In this document: positions 45,050 to 57,600 of the stretch, piece after piece
How positions within the stretch are numbered: the stretch's first letter is position 1
How the letters are laid out: each line of letters begins with the position of its first letter
Origin: Mallotus nudiflorus
Taxonomy: Eukaryota > Streptophyta > Magnoliopsida > Malpighiales > Euphorbiaceae
Direction of reading: 5' to 3'
DNA length: 64,000 nt
NCBI GenBank assembly: GCA_947683625.1
Contig: CANTUR010000114.1
Location: 1,116,001 to 1,180,000, forward strand
Position numbers and translations under genes: made by a program
Notes under the pieces: model-generated
What the model was told of the DNA's origin: nothing
Databases searched by the model: none
Seen by the model: only the letters and a program-made list of their open reading frames with translations

Positions 45050-45476
45050 GTCTGAGTTTTCTCCCGCTTCAGGGGTAGAAACTAATAATCTGAATTTGAA
45101 TCCTCTTGACGATTAAACCCAGGCTTCTCCGATCATGGCAAGACCGAGAGTGTCCTAGAGAGATACTTTCCTAGCAAGTCACTGCGAAGAAGACGATGCT
45201 GCGACCCAGGATATTCACATTGACAATGACGATATTATAGTGGGAAGCAATCTGATTGGTCCTACAGTTACATTATCTGAAAAATTGAAGGAGGAAATTA
45301 CGAAATCTTGGGAAAACTCAGTCGTTGTGAAACTCTTTGGACGTTCGATCGGCTACAGGCTACCAACCGGTACAAATAGTGTTACTTGTTGGCAAATCAC
45401 ATCTGAATGGTTAATAAATGGAATTAACATCATATCGTCACTTGCTGTTGTTGGGGATCTAATCCAATAGATACTA
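45050..45476 (+). pseudogene. LINE ORF1 5' fragment (DUF4283-like)
   Basis: Plus strand from the ATG at 45135 reads MARPRVS, stop, RDTFLASHCEEDDAA, then IVGSNLIGPTVTLSEKLKEE, then SVVVKLFGRSIGYR. The last block is the start of the DUF4283 domain of plant LINE ORF1 proteins (recognised from memory). Homology to LINE stops at 45355, where a second copy of the local 40-bp repeat begins, so the open frame from 45240 runs on into flank sequence. A 5' piece of a LINE is unusual because LINEs normally lose their 5' end. Confidence 0.65.
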
Positions 45477-45739
45477 ACTTTTGAATTTTGTTTTCCAATT
45501 TAGTTGATTAGCTTATGGCAATTTTTAAATAACTAAACTACCCATCAATATTTATAATTTATAAGCTCCTATTAAACAACCATAAAATGGGAATTTATTT
45601 TGTTTTTTTTGCCACAAATTGGCAAAAAGCCTTGACGTTATGTCTCTAACCATTGTTGTACCATCAATAGACCAATCGCATGATGTGAGAAACGACAAAA
45701 CAATACATACATATTCTGTGTCTTTTATCTTCTATTTGC
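45477..45739 (-). other. 3' flank of UGT84B
   Basis: The part from 45637 is the 3' UTR shared by all three UGT84B copies. The rest holds no recognised feature. Confidence 0.6.
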
Positions 45740-47188
45740 TTATTCATGGGCATCTTCTTCACCATATACTCCACTTGACTGATCTCTACTAATAATCTCA
45801 TAAACGAACTGCTGAATATTCTGATCCGATGAGCCGCCTCCGGCCACCGCCTCCCTTGCTGCTTTCTTCAATTCTTTTGCATTGGAGTTGAGCTCGTCGG
45901 ATTTTGGTCCATCCATAAGTTCTCTAATACAAGTTTCAACTTCATCACTAGTAACAATTCCGTCTTGGTTTCCTCTAAGCCTAAGGCCTATGCGAAAAAC
46001 ATCGACTATAAGCTTTGCATTTGTGGGCTGATCAGTCCACTGAGGATATGCAATCACTGGGACGCCTGCAACTATTGTTTCAAGTATAGAGTTCCACCCA
46101 CAATGTATTACGAAGCAAGCAACAGCAGGGTGGGATAAAACCTTTGTTTGTGGAGACCAAGACACAATAAGCCCTTGATCTTTAGTCTCTTCCAAGAATC
46201 CTGACGGCAATTGTCCTTTGCCACCTGGTGATGGTCCGTCTGGTTGCTTGACCACCCAAAGAAATGGACGATTAGTGTTCTTCAAAGCTTTTGATATGCA
46301 GTCAATTTGCTTAGCTGACAACACCACAACGCTTCCAAAAGATACATATATAACTGAACATGGTTTTTGCTTGTTCAGCCAATCAATGCAAGAATCTTCG
46401 GCTTCCCACATATCAGCTCCAATATCTTGAGCTTGATCTTCACCCAATAGCGATGGAGGAACAAAAGGACCGACAGGGCTGATCGGGTCGAGATCAGCCA
46501 TGGAGTTGATGGCATCCTTCTCAAGCTCAAAGAATGAGTTCCCAAGAACCCATGAATATTTCTTGATGTTGAAGAACGTGTCAGTGAAAAGTTTAGGAAA
46601 GCTACCATATTTATTTGAAGGAAGAACAAAAGAAGGCAAGTCTTCTGTAAGCAATAATGGCAAGCCTGGCAATTCAATACTCATTTCAGGATTTGTCAAG
46701 GTAAGAAATGGGTTTAACTTACTGTAAAAACGATGATAAATTGCATAAAGAGCACTCGCTTGAATCCAAAGCATAGCACAAGGGACTCCAAGCTCAATAG
46801 CTACATCAACTACCCAAGGAACAAAGGGTTTGTTTATAATGCAAGAGAGCTTCTTGTAACCATTTTTTGGGTAGTTTTCTTTGATAATGTTTGAGAGATT
46901 AATGGGTCCAAAGTTGCCTATAGTTTCCGTGTAATGGTCTAAGTTAGACTTACTGTTGTAGTCAAGGCTTAGACCATCGGAGAAGAAGATAAACTTGACG
47001 CCAGAGATGGAGGTGTTAGTAGTGGAGGACTTGAAGAGGCGGTGGCGGGCAACTTCAGTGACAGCAAGTGAGACATGAAGACCTTTGGAGATCAATCGTT
47101 CGCCTAGTCTAAGAAAAGGGTTTATCTGACTTTGAGATGCAAGGGCAACCATTAGGACATGAGTTTCTTCTTGGTTCTCCTTCTGCAT
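45740..47188 (-). CDS. UGT84B: UDP-glycosyltransferase, UGT84B-like
   Basis: Intronless 482-residue family-1 glycosyltransferase. The ATG at 47188 was chosen because it gives MQKENQEETHVLMVAL, like UGT84B N-termini; the open frame further upstream has no ATG and overlaps the TATA box. The PSPG box spans residues 344-387 (WSPQTKVLSHPA...PQWTDQ) with HCGWNS and a final Gln (UDP-glucose type). Blocks such as MLWIQASALYAIYHRFY, ELPGLPLL and AYPQWTDQPTNAKLIVDVF match Arabidopsis UGT84B1, which makes the glucose ester of indole-3-acetic acid. The expected catalytic His of the QGHINP motif is Gln here (SQINP, residue 21; codon CAG) and the preceding Gly is Ser. Activity is thus uncertain although the frame is intact. 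It is the only full copy of a local array with truncated copies at 44236-44520 and at 49568-49688 plus 62802-63288. Confidence 0.95.
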   Translation of the reverse strand: MQKENQEETHVLMVALASQSQINPFLRLGERLISKGLHVSLAVTEVARHRLFKSSTTNTSISGVKFIFFSDGLSLDYNSKSNLDHYTETIGNFGPINLSNIIKENYPKNGYKKLSCIINKPFVPWVVDVAIELGVPCAMLWIQASALYAIYHRFYSKLNPFLTLTNPEMSIELPGLPLLLTEDLPSFVLPSNKYGSFPKLFTDTFFNIKKYSWVLGNSFFELEKDAINSMADLDPISPVGPFVPPSLLGEDQAQDIGADMWEAEDSCIDWLNKQKPCSVIYVSFGSVVVLSAKQIDCISKALKNTNRPFLWVVKQPDGPSPGGKGQLPSGFLEETKDQGLIVSWSPQTKVLSHPAVACFVIHCGWNSILETIVAGVPVIAYPQWTDQPTNAKLIVDVFRIGLRLRGNQDGIVTSDEVETCIRELMDGPKSDELNSNAKELKKAAREAVAGGGSSDQNIQQFVYEIISRDQSSGVYGEEDAHE

Positions 47189-47286
47189 TACTGCTATATG
47201 ATCTTTACACTTGGATATGGAAGGTGAGAAGAAGGAAGATAAGAGAAGATAATGCTCCAAAATATATTTAGTACTATTTGGAGCCA

Positions 47287-47296
47287 CTTATATAAA
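47287..47296 (-). promoter_or_regulatory. TATA box of UGT84B
   Basis: TTTATATAAG on the minus strand, about 100 bp before the ATG at 47188. Transcription would start near 47260, between the box and the chosen start codon. Confidence 0.6.
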
Positions 47297-47299
47297 TTA

Positions 47300-47699
47300 T
47301 AATATTAAATCGATCTTTTGAATCATTTATTTCTTTCTATATAAAATTTAAATTTAAAATTTTATTTTAAAAAATAGTCAAGTTAATTTCTTTTACTATT
47401 TGACTATTTGAATCAACTAATCAAAGTTAATTTCTTTATTTGTGCAACATGTAATGTTATGATAGTAATATAATGCCACATATTATTTTGTCTCTTTCAA
47501 GTTGAGGTAGAGAAATCCAATTAGATCTCTCTCTCTCTTTTTTTTTTTTTTTTCCCCTAAATTAACAAAAAGATATGGTTGGGTTCTTCTGGGGATTTCC
47601 CCCCCTCCTCTGCTTTTAAGAAACGAACAGATATGGTTGCGGTGCATTTTCTGTTCAAGAATTGGTTTTTTCTTAGAGGTTAATGATTTCTTTTAGGAC
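47300..47699. other. Proximal upstream region of UGT84B
   Basis: AT-rich, with a CT repeat and T run near 47526-47555. No gene seen. It probably contains promoter elements, none of which I can name with confidence. Confidence 0.4.
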
Positions 47700-49567
47700 A
47701 ATGATGGATTTCAGAAACCTTTTTGGATACTTTACAAATCAACATTGTCTCTTCCCTTGTCTTCTACTTTTACTCTAGAGAGAAGTATTTGACTTGTATA
47801 TGGATGCTTTTTATTTCCCTTTCTCTTGTTTTAAAATGCCAAAAGAAAAATAATTCACTTAAAATATTTGCTGATGAATCTAATTTAATCGGCAGAATTA
47901 TTTAATGTATAGATTTTTTTGTAACAACTAATTTTACTTCATTAATAAATTACATTATTAATAAAGATAAATATTGCAATACTATTTCCTAAGAGTTAAG
48001 AATTTATAGGACTATATCCAATAATTGGACCCATAATACAAAGACCATTGGCCCAATTTTTTAGTTTACCATCTTGGGAAGGAAAACTCTAATTTGTTGG
48101 TAACTTCAGTAGCAAGAGAAGTACTTCAAGTCTCCCCTCGTGGTCGGTTTAAGAAGTAGATGCAACCATATCTTAACTTTAACTTGCTCTTTGTTCCATG
48201 AATTGAACATGATTTTTGATTTCATTCAAAGATAGATCAGCTGATTGAAAATTCATCTCTTTCATAAAATAAGGACATTGAAATATTAAAAACTCTAACT
48301 GAGTTGATGATGACTGAATCAGCAATGAAGAACAAAGACAGCTGCTCATCATGCCAAGGAGAGAGTTTATATTTTAGATCCACAAAGTTGCAGCATTTCT
48401 TTGATACACACAAAAACTATAATAATCCAAGAAAAAAATCAAACATAAATATAGATTTGTTACTAAAATATATAGACCTAAAAAGTAAATGATAAAAGGA
48501 AGAGAAATTGGGAAGGATGTGATTGTTAGTCCAAAGACCATCAATACTCCCTAAAAAGTAGAAACGCAGGTTACTATTTACAGGGAGAAAACTGAAAGAA
48601 AAAGTAGAAGAGAGAAGTAGTGAGTATTATTTAATTACAAATACATTCAATAATTAATTAACGTAAAGATGATGTTTAGAAGTACTAATTAAATTCACGG
48701 TTGAGCTCCTTAGTTCCAATATATATATATATATATAGATATATCCAACTACTGATATTCAAAGTTCTATATTCTCTGTTTTATGGGTTCTAATATTGAA
48801 TTTTGAAGTGATTCGAGTTGGGCTTATATGAGATCAAATCACACACGAGGCGAAAGGAAACAACAGTGTGTGGGAATTACCTTATCTACCTCTTCATTGT
48901 GCACAAAATGTTATAATAACATTAATTAGTGGAGCCTCATTCCAAAGAGCGTTCGTTGAGCAACAACTATTCTTTACTGTATAATTTCTTATTTTGAGGT
49001 TGTATGACTCTGTTGCGAGATTTTAAGTTTGAATCTTTTATACCGTTTATTTGGGTTAAATTTAAAAAAATAGCGATGTTTATATATATATATAGAGAGA
49101 CACAGAGAGAGAAAGAGAGTTATTGATTTTAAATTTGAGTTATATAATATAAATTAAAATTAAAATAATTATTTGAGGATTGATATGGATTACATAAATA
49201 AAATTTAGGGTACTTTAAATTTTGGTGTTTTGAATAAAAAAAAAAGTAAATATTAAAATGGTTTGAAAATAAAAAAAAAAATTAAATCCTCAATATTTTT
49301 TTTTACTTATAAAGCAAAAACAAACATCTTAAGACAATTAAACTGAAAAAGCACTAATTTTAGACACCAGAGCTATCCTGAACCAGAAACTGATGATGTG
49401 CTACAAGTTGCTGAAATCTGTGGCAGCCTGAGGCATTAACTTTTATTTCTGGCAGTTTCTTCTCATCTTTTACATTTCATTTCATATCATATCAAAAGCC
49501 AACATGCAAGAGACCACAATGCTCAAATAATTATTCTTATAAATCTGGCATTACATGCACAACATGA
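47700..49567 (-). repeat. UGT84B upstream region, copy 2
   Basis: Direct duplicate of 42651-44235 with the same blocks (GGATACTTTACAAATCAACA near 47726, CTGAAATCTGTGGCAGCCT near 49410). It differs by a ~725-bp segment at 47925-48650 and by a short GA-repeat at about 49094-49116. It joins directly to the 3' UTR of UGT84B copy C at 49568. Confidence 0.8.
47925..48650. other. Segment present in only one duplicate
   Basis: The sequence CGGCAGAATTA(A/T)TTAATGTATAG is followed directly by ATGATGTTTA in copy 1 (near 42890). In copy 2 about 725 bp intervene. I see no terminal repeats and no recognised coding sequence; a 62-codon plus-strand frame at 48304-48492 has no known motif. Confidence 0.6.
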
Positions 49568-49688
49568 CATTATGTCTTTAACCATTGTTGTACCATCAAT
49601 AGGCCAAACACATAATGTGAAAAATGACATAACAATACATACATATTCTTTGTCTTTTATCTTCTATTTGCTTATTCATAATCATCAT
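49568..49688 (-). pseudogene. UGT84B copy C, 3' UTR and last codons
   Basis: Matches 45637-45745 (shared 3' UTR) up to the stop and last codons, where the 13.1-kb gypsy inserted. The coding part continues at 62802. Confidence 0.88.
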
Positions 49689-52600
49689 TGTGACACCGGT
49701 TAAGGATGTCAAACATACATTATATGCATATGACTAGTATATAACATCTCCATCAGTGTCTTAACTTTAGTTCACTTGTTAATATATAAATCATCTTTAT
49801 ATATATAAGTAATACATATTACACACAAAAAGAGCTTGCAACATCAAGTAGTTCATATCTTCTATCAGGTTAGACACATAGAATACACTAGTCTTATACA
49901 ATATAACAAAATTTATTAAGCATGTCATGCTCAAACACCTGAAGATGACCCCCTGTTGACCAACATAATACAATATTAGTACAACTGATGCAAGTGTTTC
50001 TTTAAGACAAACTACAATTCTGCTAATTCTGAAAAATATTGCAGAGTAGTGAACCTATAACTTAGCAAATGAGTAATATAACATTTTATGAAAAATAATA
50101 CATTTAAGCATATAGTATTATCAATTATCAATTATCAATCCATTCAATATTTAACTATGAATTTGTAATATGTACATAGTCACTATAGCATAGTGTTTTC
50201 TTTCAAACATCAATGAACTTGTGAATTACATGTAAATCAAAACTTCTTTTTCAATTATTCATGAATCCTCATAGACACATAGCCCACTATAATTTTGTAC
50301 CAAATATTTCTTTAGTCTTATTACGACATTTCAAGGGGATTTTAATACACACAACATTGTCTCAATCACAAGTAATATTGCATCCTTAAACTTATCCAAC
50401 CATATTTCTTATATTTAAATATACATCAAATACCACTCTATTAAACAATTAACATTCTCATAATACATAAGAAAAATAATATACCTAAGATATACAAAAA
50501 AATACCATATTTTAATATTGCATATTTGATAGTGTAAATTCAAAAATACACTAAAAATTCCACATCATTAATATTAAAGTCATATTTCCTAGATTAATAG
50601 CATTATAAGTCTAAATTAATTTGCAACTAATTTCACACCAATTGGATATGTGTAAAAGGAGAAACATAAAAAACAATCTACTATGGTCATTCTATCAAAA
50701 AAAGACTAAGTTACAAAAAGTATTGCTTAAATGGACCATCAAGACGACAAAATTAAGCTTTCTCTATTTCTATCAATTTTGAAAGTAACATCTTCAAGTC
50801 TTTATAAGATTAAGCGAAACCCTATTTGGAGTTATAAAACTCTAGATATGTCTTCAACAAATATTCTATTCTCACATAAACAAGACACCTGAATTCAACA
50901 ACCATCATTCACAAGTACAACCTCTTTCATATGTATAATCTCATCTAAAAAACAATAAACCATCAACACAAAGATAAAAAAAAAACTATCATCTATCAAT
51001 TATAACATGCATTTTCCTCTTAACCAACCGGTTTAACAAATAAATTTATAATCATTTATTTTAAGTGTTATTTTTATATAGAACATTTAAGTTATTCACT
51101 TACCTTTATTGCTTCCTTGCCTTTGTTTGCATTTACTTGTGTGACAGACTCATTCCCATTTTGGTTACCAAAAATAGTCTTAATTACTCATAAGTAATTC
51201 CTTAAGGTATTTACTCACCAAAATAGCTTCTATTTACAACAATCGGTTCACCAAATTGTTTAGTTTGCACCCGCACTTCCTTTGCCTTTTCCAACACCTA
51301 ACACATGCAATTTCATTTATAGTTCAATATGATATCCCTATATGCTTTCCTAATCATACAGCCCTCAAATGAAGTGCAAAACATGCAATTTAACTCAATT
51401 ATACGAATCAGCTCCATTGACTATACAATAGTTATTTTTAGGCCTATGTTAGAAAAACTGCTACAACTTATAGAAAATGAATTTTAACCTCAAATTTTAA
51501 AAAGACCTAGATCCATATGTCTGGTACTTTCTGTAAAAAATTTACTTTTATTAAATAACCATAAATAAAGTTATAGAGGTTGTATTACCAGCAGCTCAAT
51601 TATTCAGACAGATTGAACAATAATAAGTATAAGTTCATTAGTCAACTATACAAACACAATCAACTCTTAATAAAAGCTACAAAGTTTTAGAGAACTTTTT
51701 CAAGTTTTTTTAAAATTAAACCAAACATAATTTGGAGTTCCTAATTCAATATGTACAAGAAATATTGAGACTTTTTTTAACTTATGAGCTTTGTAAAGCT
51801 GGTTCACATAATAAAAAATCACTGCTCTCAGAGCTGACTTTAAAAAATTGCTAGGACTCATAGAAAATGAATTTTGAGCTGAAATTTTAATTACTCTTAT
51901 ATTTTTATGTCTAGAATATGCTGTAAAACTTTTACATCAATTGTACACTCACAAAGGATTTATAGATATCTAATTATAAACAACTCAAAGAAACTTACAG
52001 ATGGAGTAGTAAAATGTTCTCTCTTATTAGTCTAGCTTACAGACTGAATCAGCTAGAGCTCAAAGAGATAAAACTTTAGATAAATCTTTATAGTTTCTAG
52101 ATCATCAAAGAATTTGAAGCTTTCTAACTTAAGATATGATCGAATTACAGAGATTGATAAACTGGACTTTAAGAACCCAAAATGTGCAACTTAAGAACCT
52201 TAAATCAATTTAACCAAAAGAATAAAATTACTTATCAATTCAATCACCAAGGGCTTTTAGGATGAAGATTACTGCGTAAAAATGTTTTTGATCTTTAAAT
52301 TTCACTTGAAAAACTAGCCTAAGCTTGGAGAGTCAACCAGCCTTTATTGTTCTTTTTTTTCCTTTTTTTTTTCTTTTCCTTCCTTAACACCTATGGCTGC
52401 TCTAAATGCCACGAATGAAGGAAGACTCCATGGCTATTAGGATAGATTTTTATGTAAAATGCCCTGTTAGCTCTTAATGAAATGCTACCATTACTTATTA
52501 AGCCTTAAATTTTCAATTGTTCATTCTAAGACAACTTTTGTTTCAATTGAGTCCTCATCTTTTACTAACATTTAAATTCTTATCCTTTAGTTCAATTCAA

Positions 52601-52745
52601 CTTCATATCTCTTTTATTCTCAATATTTTATTTATTTTGAATGTCATCAAAATTTAAAAATTATCACTCCTTAATTAAGTATAAATCATGACTTGATCCA
52701 ATACTCTAACTTAACTATGCACTAGCTTATACTTAAATTCAATCA

Positions 52746-52776
<31 letters not shown>

Positions 52777-52822
52777 GCATAATGAACACAAATGTACCTA
52801 TAGTTAGGTTACAAGTGTTACA
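49689..52822 (-). repeat. 3' LTR of the Tekay-like element
   Basis: A 3134-bp direct repeat of 59643-62801, recognisable throughout (e.g. ATGTAAATCAAAACTTCTTT in both). Non-coding. A TA tract at 52746-52772 is expanded relative to its partner. Confidence 0.92.
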
Positions 52823-54479
52823 ATTCTTTCCCCATTAAAAGAATTTTGTCCTTAAAATTGTATGGAGTCTCACCACAGTTAGTCTATAATGGAAATCACC
52901 AATATTAAATATTTTCATCCCATATTTTCCTTGCTTATGCCGATTCTTCTAAACCACTTTAACTATGGAAATTATTTTATTTCACAATACATTCTAATCC
53001 CTAATTATGTAGTCCTTATACACATTCATACACTATATGGACTTTCATAATGACATTTTAGAATATCAATTTTAACTCGATCCCATTAACTTCTTTTTAA
53101 ATCATGTTTCAACTCCTATATTATAAAAGAAAATTTTACTATACCACTAAATATATATAATTCCATCCACTAATAAATTTGGAGTTTCAAGTAGACTCAG
53201 TATTGTCCTCAATGTCTATCAACTATATATTCATGACTAACCTTAAAATTCTCAATCATAATATCTCCAAGAATAATCAACCAAAAATTTTACTTTTATT
53301 CTCACAAATTATATTCTTATAAATCATTTCTACCAACACCTTATCTTTCATCACAATTCATTCATGTATCTTAGAGTGTAATAAATCAAATATTGCATCA
53401 TTAAATAAAAATTTCACCCATTTCTCTTTTGCTTTCCACAAATTTTACCTTCCTATGAAATTCATTAATTTTCTTATATACTTCTTTCAAAATAATTTTT
53501 TGTTAACAATAATTCCCCTATTAGGATGACTAGCACCCTTTAAACTACATTATCGTTCCGTAAGATCAATCAATTGAATCCTTCATTTAGCCTTCTAAGA
53601 CTATACATTTAGTTTCCTTGAGCTAAACAACTCAAACTATAGATTTGAATCTTAAATTTTATTTTATATAACATGCTTGTCTGTGCAACTACCATTTTAC
53701 TATGCATATATCTTGTATAATTCATAAATTTTATACTTACTACTATATAACAGTCCGTTTTACCATTTGGTACCAACAAGTAACATTAACTCATCTTTGT
53801 TTATCATCTTATTAACATTTGATTATACCATGTGATAAGTTCAAATTTCCTAGTGTGCTTCATTTCATATTCACCTTTCATACATCCATTTTTCTTTTGA
53901 TAAAATACACTCCCTTAATATATAAAACTATATATTGTTCCCATAAATGATATTTGGATAAACTACTTGTAGTTTGACAACATTCTTTATCATAGTTTAA
54001 CTCTATCCTTAAATAAAATAAATTAATATGTTGCTTTATTAAATAAGAATTCAATTCACTACAAGCAAGAAGTTCTTATATTTTTATTACCATCCATAAA
54101 ATTTATTAACTATAACCATATTTTGATTTCAAATCTTCAAATCATCAAATTCTCAAATATTATTCTATTTCTAAATATTATTCTTATTTCATAAATTATA
54201 TTTCTATAAAATAATCCTATTAGCACTTCAATATTCATTACAAATCATCCATGTATGCAAGATGAAATAAATCAAATTCAACTCTATTAAATACAAATTT
54301 CATCTCTAACATGCACACCACTCCATAGACTCATTATTAGTCCTAGATTTTAAATCACAATCATATTAAGATCTCATATTCTTATTACTAAATTCTCTAA
54401 GATAACCTATATTTGTAGCATTATGTCATCCTCATTCTACAAATACCTTATAATCAATCAAACCTAAGTTCTGATATAA
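52823..54479 (-). other. Degenerate interior of the Tekay-like element
   Basis: The minus-strand purine tract is at 52823-52840. The rest is AT-rich with no readable pol domains, presumably decayed pol. Confidence 0.5.
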
Positions 54480-54640
54480 GGTGTCATTTGATATGGTGCA
54501 ATTGATATTGGTGCTACCCCTAGTATAGTTTCTACATCGAAGTCTATCTCTCAATGTAGAGTTAAACCTGGTAGATCTTCTAGAAATATTATTACAAATT
54601 CCTTTACTATTGAGACACCCATTACTCCTAAACTAACTTT
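54480..54640 (-). pseudogene. gypsy protease-RT junction remnant
   Basis: Minus strand reads MGVSIVKEFVIIFLEDLPGL, then a stop, then ETILGVAPISIAPYQMTP. This matches the chromovirus segment just before RT (EF-x-DVF-PEDLPGLPP ... PGT-x-PIS-x-APYRM). It is the only clear coding trace inside this element. Confidence 0.8.
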
Positions 54641-54985
54641 AGATACATCCACTACATTAGCCAAATAAGCTTCACACCCTTTTAATCAAATAGAACACGA
54701 TAATAGATGAAATTAAAAAGCAAGTCACTTTAAAATCTCATAGAATACACATTGTTAATCAAAATAGAACTCATCTATCACATGTTCGTACCCCTTTTAA
54801 TCACACAACTTCACCCAAGAATTTAGTAAATACTTATACTCACCTTTTAGTTGTTAATCACTTTATGGACAATTCATATCACCTTCTTGAGCTTTACTAA
54901 TACTTTGAGATCCTAAAATATGACATATATTTTATCAAGAATACACCTACAATGAATGTTTGCGCTTAGTATGTAATTATGATAT

Positions 54986-57560
54986 TGTTATAACCCGAGT
55001 TTTTAAATTATTTTAATATAAAATAGGATATGCAGTGTTAATAATTTTGAAACTATATTTTGATTATTTTACTATTTGTGAATTATTATCATTATTATTT
55101 TATGTTTAATTAATATATTTTGCGTAAATATATGTCTTTAAATTATCATTTTGGGAAATAGTATTTTATTAAACCTTTAATTTAGAGCATTTATATTTTA
55201 ATATTATTATTTTAATGAAATACATTATTTTGCATGCATGAATATTATTAGGGTTAATGACTAAATTGTGTATAAATTATGCTTTTATTATGTATATATA
55301 TTGTATTTTATTTGTGCCAATCCCTTTCCTCTCCAATGCCGGTAGAGCTTGAAGAACCAATTTTGGCTGAAAGTCACTCTGTTCACCGTTCAAGTCCATT
55401 CCAGCCACCAAAATTGATGATTCCGGTGCCTTTGGACTCTTGAGACTCCCTAGAGGATGATTCCAAGCTTCTTTTTGTCTGAAAATTCGATTTGGTAAGG
55501 TTTTAAGCTTGTTTCCATTTTCGGCCATTTTTGGTTCTTGATTTTTTTGAACTTCATTCTTTGTGATTCAAGCTTAATTCCTTTACAAATATTGTTCCAC
55601 TAGCTTAATTTACCTCTGGGAATTTTTGTGTAATTTTTGGAATTTATTTTGATTTTTATGATTTTTTATTATTTTATAATTTTTGTAAATTAATTAAATA
55701 AATTGTGAATTTGTGATTTTTAGTGTTTTTGGTGGTTGAAATTAATTTTAGAATTTAATTTATAATTTTTTTTGATTTATGTGTAATTTTTATAATATTA
55801 TTTAGTTTATGTCAATTTTGAAAATATAGGTTAAATATATATTTTGTTAGTAATTATTGGTTAATTAGGTGTATTTTTTGATTTTAGTTAATAATATGTT
55901 GAGAAAATAAATTTTGAGTAATTACATAATTTTTACTGAATTTTTGAATATTATTAGTATTTTATGTATATTTTTGTATACTAGGGGTATTTTGATAGTT
56001 TGTTAGTAATTTTGGTTAAATATTAAGTTTAATTGGTTTTAATAATTATTGAGGTATAAAAATGATTTTTAAAAATTATTTTCTAATTATAACTAATTAA
56101 AACTATTTTTCAAAAATTATTTTCAAATTTAATATAATATACTATTTTTGTAAATAAATGAGTTTTTAGTAACTTTTAATATGTTTTTGGCCTAATTAAG
56201 TAGTTTGGATTTATAAAATGAATTTTTATTAATATTGGTGTATTTATTGAGATATATAGATTTTATTTAATATTATATTATTATTAGGGTTTTTAAGTAA
56301 TTACAGGTAAAATAATTATTTTTAATGTTTAAGTATATAAATTGCTATATTTTGGTACTTAAAGGGCATTTTTGGTATTTATGGAATTTTATTATATTTT
56401 GTGTAATTTTATTGTGAATTGTGGACCTCAGTCGGTAGAATTTGTAGTTTGGGATTCCGACCGAAGGTTGTGAGAATATTTTGTGAATTCTATTTGAAGT
56501 GTGTTTTTCTTACAAGACCGGCTCTACTTTTTAAGTAGAGAGATGTCCATTTTACAGGGGAGGTTCTGTCGAATTTTTGGTAGAATTCTCGTAAAACGTG
56601 ATATTCGATCAAATTCCTATTCTCTTTTTGTATCAAAGAATTCCAAATCGTGTCTCTAGAAGTTAAGTTAGAATTATTCTGATTTTATGTTGTTATTTTA
56701 TTGTTAGTTGCACTGAGACAGAGGCCTAGTGGACCAAGCCCGTCGGACTCGAGCGCACAACTGTGAGTTATTATAATATATATGCATTGCTTAGGTTGCA
56801 TGTTTTAGACTTCTATTTTTCAAATATAAATTTTTGCATAATTGTCTATTTGAATGTTTAAGTATATTTTAGGTATACTTTTAGTATATTTTTGGTATAT
56901 TACGAAATAAATGCATGTTTTCCTTTTTAATTAAATCTAGCTTGTTTTCAAATATATTATTGGGTTAATTTAATATATTCCATGATTTATTTAAGTTGAT
57001 TATACATATATATACTTGAAATATACTTATTTTATTTTAGGTATATTTTTGGTATATATATATGGTCTATTTGTTTATTTTAAATGCCATTATGTATCAT
57101 CTATTTTTCTGAATGTATGTTTTAATATAAATGAAGGATATCGATAGAACATGCTTCATAGTAGGCAGCACTAGGACCGAGTACGTACCGATGCGATAGA
57201 TCATAGGGTTAAATTACTAACTTATTTGAGGAAATATGACTTGATTGATATTGATTTGATTGAGGTTGATGTGATTGAGAGTGTGATTGCTGGAGCTCGG
57301 TTGACCAAGTGTTTCAGGGCCAATCACACTGACAGTTAGACTGCTGGAGCTCGGTCGACTTAGTGTCTCGAGGCTAGTCTACTGTCCAGTTGGACTAAGT
57401 GTATTATTTGGAACTAAGTGGGCCTGTTGGCTAAAGCGAGTTCTATTGATAATCGAGGTTGCGAAAATATAGGGTTCTATTTGATCCTTCATAAACTGAT
57501 GGTTTTCATTATAAAAATGATTTTTCTTTGCATCTATGTGTATTTGCCTGTATATATATT

Positions 57561-57600
<40 letters not shown>

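Noticed and set aside
47189..47287. N-terminal extension of UGT84B by 33 codons (MAPNST...)
   Set aside because: Its first codon is GTG, not ATG, and it overlaps the TATA box. UGT84B proteins start at the MQKENQEETH position.
48304..48492. Plus-strand 62-codon frame with a CSSCQ motif
   Set aside because: Short, no family recognised, and no splice or promoter context. Kept only as content of the segment 47925-48650.
55277..55528. Minus-strand 83-codon frame
   Set aside because: Inside solo LTR B, opposite the presumed transcribed leader. Not conserved in A or C.
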